Shown: piece after piece, positions 58,851-64,000 of the stretch | How positions within the stretch are numbered: position 1 is the stretch's first letter | Layout of the letters: every line of letters begins with the position of its first letter | DNA from: Simmondsia chinensis | Lineage: Eukaryota; Streptophyta; Magnoliopsida; Caryophyllales; Simmondsiaceae | Direction of reading: 5' to 3' | Length of the DNA stretch: 64,000 bases | NCBI GenBank assembly: GCA_018398585.1 | Contig: JAGTTD010000001.1 | Coordinates: 29,333,438 to 29,397,437 of the forward strand | The notes under the pieces: model-generated | Database searches by the model: none | What the model saw: only the letters and a program-made list of their open reading frames with translations | What the model was told of the DNA's origin: nothing | Program-made: the position numbers and the translations under genes

Positions 58851-60021
58851 GAACCATTCTTGTATAAGCATTGTGCAGACCGGATTATTAGAAGATGTGT
58901 ACCTGAGGAAGAAATGGAAAATATTCTGCGCCACTGTCACTCTCTTGAGACTGGTGGCCATCCTGTTGGGACAAAAACTGCAGCTAAGGTTTTACAATCT
59001 GGGTTTTATTGGCCTACACTCTTTAAAGATGCTTTTGAATTTGTTAGTAAATGTGATAGATGTCAAAGGATAGGTAACATCTCCAAAAAACATGAAATTC
59101 CCCTAGACAACATTCTGGTTGTGGAATTATTCAACGTTTGGGGAATTGATTTCATGGGTCCTTTTCCCTTATCATTTTCTAACAGATTTATTTTGGTTGC
59201 TGTAGATTATGTGTCAAAATGGGTCGAAGCAGCTGCTTTTCTGACCAATGATGCTAGAGTTGTTGTAAACTTCGTTAGAAAAAAAACATCTTTTCTCGGT
59301 TTGGAACTCCTAGAGCAATTATAAGTGATGGCTGAAAATATTTTCGTGACCGCCAACTTAAAGCTTTATTGAGTAAGTATGGAGTCACACACTATGTGGG
59401 TGCTCCATACCATCCTTAAACAAGTGGACCAGTGGAAATTTCAAACCAAGAACTGAAAGTTATTCTTGAAAAAACAGTTAGTGTCTCTAAAAAGGATTTG
59501 TCGAAAAAGTTAGATGACGCACTTTGGGCATGCAGAACAGCATTCAAAACACCTATTGGAATGTCGACTGGTTTATGGCAAGGCATGTCATTTACCAGTT
59601 GAATTGGAATACAAAGCATACTGGGCCATAAAAACATTAAACTTCAATTTAGCAGTTGCAGGCGAAAAGAGGTTACTACAAATCAATGAGATAGATGAGT
59701 TTAGAAATGAGGCTTATGAAAATGCTCGAATTTACAAAGACCGAACCAAAAGATGGCACGACAAGCACATTTTGAACTAAGAATTCATAGTGGGACAAAA
59801 AGTTCTATTGTTTAACTCCCGCTTACGACTTTTTCCATGAAAGCTGCGCTCTCGATGGTCAGGACCCTTTATTGTAAACCTTGGTTTTCCATATGGCACG
59901 GTTGAGATTCAGGATGAGAAAAAGGATACTTTTAAAGTCAATGGGAAAAGACTGAAACCTTACATTGATGGAGATTTCGAGCAACAAAAATCTTCCATTC
60001 ATCTCAACAATGTCGAATAAT
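58851..60021 (+). pseudogene. Element H integrase
   Basis: Zinc-binding part: [40 protein letters not shown] and [17 protein letters not shown]. Core: [18 protein letters not shown] and [16 protein letters not shown]; the second acidic motif (ISDG) near 59325 is broken by a stop and frameshift. C-terminal part: 59514-59780 ([20 protein letters not shown]), and a final frame to 60021 (RLRSRWSGPF-type core, FKVNGKRLKPYIDGDFE). Family role: inserts the cDNA in the genome. Inactive here. Confidence 0.83.
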
Positions 60022-61598
60022 CCACTAAGAAAGTCGAGCTAACGACTATAAACTAAGCGTTCCTTGGGAGGCAACCTAAGTGTTTCTATCCTTATTTATC
60101 CTATTTTTGCTTTCATTATTACTATTTATCTCATGTTTGTGTATCTTTTGTGTAACAGGCATTTGGAAATAAGTTTGGGGGTGGTATGATGTCCACATGC
60201 ACTATCAAAAGTGCAATCCTCAAACCAGGAAAGTATCTCTCACCTAATTTATCTTTTTAGTTCTTTTTTAAAAAATAAAGTTTGGAGGTGAGAAAAGTAA
60301 TGTTAATAATAAGTATAATAAAATAATAATTAAAATTTTTGAATAAAAAAAATTCAAAAAGTTTTCCTATTTTATGTTTTAGAGTCGGCTTCAGTGCCGC
60401 CCAAAGCTCGGAGCCTTTGTATGGGGATGTAAATAGTGTCGGCCAACAAAAAGAATGTCTATTTCTACAGTCTTATTCATTGGTTAAAAAAAAATAATAA
60501 ATAAGAAATATAAAAAGAAAAACCCCCGCATATTTTAAAAACTTATCATCATGCTTTTTGGGGAATTTTTCTACTTTTTCTTAGCTTGTTTACTTTAATT
60601 TGATTTGAATAACCTAATAATCAATTGTATTTGTGTTCTAATTGCGAAACAAGATCTAATCCAAGGCATTATCTCGATAGAACCAGGGTATTTGAGTTCA
60701 ATTGTTAGCATAGCTGTTTTACTTTTCTTTCTTATTAAAAGATGCTCAAATTTGAATAGGTTGCATTAAAGATTATCATCTTTATAATGAACTTTGAATA
60801 GTTATGCCTGAATCTAAAGAAAAATATAATAAAAATAAAGGGAGAGAATAACTAAGCACCGCTATCTAGTTAAAAATGTCTATCATTTGGATATGTGCTA
60901 TGGTGTGATGGTTTTGTGCCTTGGTACCTAGAGCAAGTAGATCCGTAGGGGTGTTTCAACACCTGGTACCCTGGGCCAATTGGAACGGGAGTTGCCGCAT
61001 TAAAAGCTCGCTACAAGGGATACTTAGAAAGCTAACAAGGAGCCACACCAAGGAAAAAAAAAAAAAAAAGAGAAGAAATAATCTCTAGCACCGCTATCCC
61101 ATTTATAAACATTTTAAGATATGTGCTACCCATTAAGAGAGCTTCTCAGTGGTGGCTTCTCTTACTTGTGGGTCATCGTCCAGGAGTCGGAGGTTGATGC
61201 TCGCTGCAGATATGCTTATATTGACTTAAGTAAATAAATTCCTCCAAAGAAAAAAAATGGTGCAAAAATAATTACTTTTGGGCATACTTGATAAGTCTTG
61301 TTATGAGTGGTATAATTTTTGTCCTTTATTCGATTTGAATATCTTAAGATTAGAAAGAACGGACAAACTTAATTTGCTTAGTTAACTTTTGAATTTGATT
61401 ACCTAGGTAATTGACAGATTTTTCCTTGGGAAAGACGGTTTTGCCTTTAGAACCCTGAACTTTAAGCCTCAGTTATTCTTCTCTAATTTGGAGTACACCT
61501 GCTTTGACTTGTGGTAAAATTCTTAAAAAGCCTGAGATCCTGCGCCTTAATGTTTAGCCTTGCTCAAGGACGAGCAAGATTAAAGTTTGGGGGTATTT
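60022..61598 (+). other. Element H 3' non-coding region
   Basis: No env-like frame. Two related blocks (60880-61080 and 61085-61260) share AGCACCGCTATC and GATATGTGCTA, an internal duplication. The region ends in the polypurine tract near 61584-61598; a similar AAGTTTGGGGGTGG tract at 60172-60185 may be a second one. Confidence 0.55.
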
Positions 61599-63608
61599 TG
61601 ATATGTCTAAATTAGTGTATAATATTTTTATATTATTCTAATATATTTTTAAACATTTTACACCAAATTTTTTATGGCTTTTGCTCGATTTTGCTCATTT
61701 TCGCTCATATTGCCATTTTCTTGAAAAAATACTCGTTTTATGCTAAATCTTGCCTGGTTTTATCATTAAAATCAACAAGTAAGAGCAAGATACACCAAAC
61801 CAAAGCAAAAAATGGGCAAAACATAATAATTAATATGGCTAAAGCAAGAACACAACAAGTTCATGCACAATACAATTCAACTTGCAAAAATGGATAACAA
61901 AATGCACAAATCAAGTACAAGGATTAATTAAATAATGCATTAACATGTCAAAGTTGATGTAAACTCTGAATTTATGTGGGTCTAAGCTCAAAAATTTAAG
62001 AAAATCAGCAAAGAACAGCAAGAACAGAGAAAATGCACCAAGCTCAACAAATCCATTTCAACTTGCAATTTTGGGTGGCAAAATGGACAAATAACATGAA
62101 AGAACTTCTTGAAAAATTCATTAACATGTTAAAGTTGATGTTAAATCTGATTTTGGGCGGTGCCAAGCAACAAAAAAAATGAAAAAAATCGAGTTGAACA
62201 GCCATTACAGAATCTGGACGGCAAGGGTGCAGGTGGTGGTGCAATCAACTTCAACTTGCATTTTAGGAGCAAAACCTCAATTCTTTTTACCCAAATTAAT
62301 TTTACAAACATACTTTAACATGTCTTAACTCATATTTTGCAAGTTTTGGGTGGTGGAATTCAGAAAAAATGAAAAAAAAAAGGATGAACAAGCAACACTG
62401 CTGCAGCTGCAGAAAATAGATAGATTTTGCACAACTTGCTTACTTTCTCCACTTTGGGCGGCTATATTATGCAATATTTTAGCTAAAATTCATTGTATAC
62501 ACCTTATATTGCATGCACATGTTGCGTTTGAGCAGAATTTGGGCGGATGTAAAAATAATTGAAGAAAAAGGAGGGAGAACTAGGCTTCAGAACACAGCTG
62601 CAGCTACCGCAAGTTTCAGCTAATGAGGTTGAAATTTGAAGATTTTTTACAATTTTTTTTATCCTAGCTCAACTACTACAAATAGGGGATGGTGTGGGGG
62701 TGTTTAAGTATCAGATTTCAATACAAAAATCACAAGATTTGAGTGAGAAAAGTGAGAAAGAGGAATGAAGAAGGAAGGAAGAAAGTTTGGTTTGTAATTT
62801 GGATTTTTAGTTCTTTCTATCCTTTTTTCTTTCCTAAGTTCATGAATTTTTTGTTTATAATGTTTAATATTAAGTTTATCATGAACTAATTTTGTTATTT
62901 TAAGGCTACGATGTGGCCTAAGTTGTAATATACTCTTATTTCTAATTCAAAGCATTCAATGTTTATGTTATTGTATTGTTAAAATGTTTATCATTGTTCT
63001 TCATGAGTTTTAAATGCTTGATCACCATTTAAAGCCTATAATGATTCATAATGAGTCCGAGAGGAGATTTATGATGATTGCTGAGGTGATAAGCACCACA
63101 AATTGGGCGAATGCTCGAGAGAGATTAACGTGATTTGTGTGGTTTTCAAAAAAGAAAATCATAGAGCTTTAAAAACTTTTTTCTTATTTAAATTCATGCA
63201 CGAGAGTGATGGGTTAATATGTTAAAGAGTATGCTAAATGTTGCTCGAGAGAGAATATTTAGCAAATTAGGATTTTCAACTATCAGCACACAGTAACAAC
63301 TTGAATATCGAGAATGGAAAGGCGTATTGATACAATTAAGGTAAAATCGGATGCCTTAGACTTTATAAACTGATAAAAACCAACAAAAAATTCGCACATT
63401 CTAATCTCGTTTTAACTTTTATTTATTTTTATTTTATTTTACTTTATTTCATGTCAAAATCCTAAATTTTTCGGTCTTTCAAATAGTATTAAAGCTGCTA
63501 ATTTTGGTATTCATTCAATACAATCCTCGTCGTAACGATACTCTACTCACTTCTATATTAGTATGTACGACTAGTGCACTTGCTAATGCATACGCAAAGT
63601 CTGCATCG
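61599..63608 (+). repeat. 3' LTR of element H
   Basis: 2,010 bp from TGATATGTCTAAATTAG to CTGCATCG. Confidence 0.88.
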
Positions 63609-64000
63609 ATTAACACACAATTTCTATCTCTAGTCAAATTGCTAACAGAAATAAGGTTGCAACGAAAACTAAGAATGGGCAACACATTTTCAAAAACTAA
63701 ATCATTTGAAACGGTGGCTCTTCCCGTGCGCGAAACGGGCAATGAAGACCCATTCGGAAGTCTGATCAGTTTAACTTTCATGTTTTCAAAATCATCATCC
63801 AAAACGAAATCTGAAGGGACCATATGATCAGAAGCACATGCATCCAATATCTAGACATTATTAGAAAAGACCTAAGCTATCAGGTTGACACTAGGAGAAC
63901 TATCCTCCAAACTAAGAAGCGACAAAAGTTGTTGATATTGAGAGGCCGATAACCCCGTAATAGGACTGTTGGGGTGGCTACCGTGCTACGCACTAGCAGT
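63609..64000 (-). pseudogene. Element I protease and gag end, displaced part
   Basis: Minus strand: ASQYQQLLSLLSLE near 63900-63950 (end of gag linker), then LDACASDHMVPSDFVLDDDF (protease site; the usual D-T-G-A-S reads D-A-C-A-S) and NLISVSNLTRDRNCVLI. The frame stops at the element H junction and resumes at 52095. The window ends inside gag. Confidence 0.8.

Larger units (their letters stand above)
52124..63608 (+). mobile_element. Athila-like Ty3/gypsy retrotransposon H
   Basis: The LTRs 52124-54159 and 61599-63608 are similar along 2 kb. The first is followed by AGTTTG and TGGTGCCGTTGCCGGGGAT, an Asp-tRNA primer site; the second is preceded by AGTTTGGGGGTATTT, a polypurine tract. The flanks GTTAA and ATTAA form a TSD with one difference, and copia I protein sequence runs on across the insert. 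Athila gag, protease, RT, RNase H and integrase are on the plus strand. About 1.6 kb of non-coding sequence follows pol; no env-like gene is seen. Confidence 0.9.
48549..64000 (-). mobile_element. Ty1/copia retrotransposon I, split by element H; 5' end beyond the window
   Basis: The 3' LTR is 48549-48879, followed on its right by a polypurine tract (minus TTGAGGGGGAG). Copia RNase H, RT and integrase lie at 48887-52100. The protease and gag end are displaced to 63609-64000 by the Athila-like element H. The protein order continues across H: NRDRNCVLI at 63620-63650, then QDLSLKKLIRVGKL at 52050-52095. It is closely related to element G in protein sequence and PPT context. The 5' LTR and most of gag lie outside. 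Confidence 0.85.

Noticed and set aside
60022..61598. Env-like gene expected in some Athila elements
   Set aside because: No frame of useful length, no membrane segments; the region is AT-rich and non-coding.

Overview
The window is eukaryotic nuclear DNA from a flowering plant, probably a eudicot; the species cannot be named from the sequence alone. The evidence is AT-rich sequence, plant-type Ty1/copia and Ty3/gypsy retrotransposons primed by initiator-Met or Asp tRNA, plant LINE, hAT-like and Mutator-like repeats, and one spliced gene for a plant glycine-rich A3-like protein. There is no sign of bacterial, plasmid or virus sequence. Almost everything is a nest of dead transposable elements of different ages.

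Layout. 125-4263: minus-strand copia element A with 140-bp LTRs and no gag. 4264-7698: AT-rich DNA with a 37-G homopolymer and a long-inverted-repeat element (4936-6150) that holds a 5S rRNA-derived SINE. 7699-25262: a 17.6-kb minus-strand Athila-like gypsy element B, bounded by a perfect CTTAC target-site duplication (TSD). B is broken up by a solo LTR (7935-8564), a coding-free LTR element with a 38-bp tandem repeat in each LTR (10759-12706), further LTR remnants (12707-15435) and a minus-strand chromovirus D (16783-22508). 25263-27960: LINE RNase H remnant split by a hAT-like element, a near-perfect 44-bp hairpin, and an LTR-like stretch. 27961-33949: plus-strand gypsy element F with a LINE 3' end in its integrase. 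35198-36754: the only convincing host gene, two exons, whose intron holds a hAT-like element with a second 5S-derived SINE inside it. 36755-39980: small TIR elements in AT-rich DNA. 39980-45901: remnant of copia J interrupted by minus-strand copia G (40169-45601). 45902-47889: minus-strand solo LTR of the same Athila family as H. 48549-64000: minus-strand copia I, whose 5' LTR lies beyond the window, interrupted by an 11.5-kb plus-strand Athila-like element H (52124-63608).

How it works together. The retrotransposons once encoded gag, protease, reverse transcriptase, RNase H and integrase, but all are broken by stops, frameshifts, deletions or nested insertions. The strongest unusual signal is a short retroelement whose head is 5S rRNA, keeping the internal 5S promoter region, and whose tail resembles the common plant SINE 3' domain. 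Two diverged copies show it to be a family, and one has a perfect 9-bp TSD inside the intron of the host gene.
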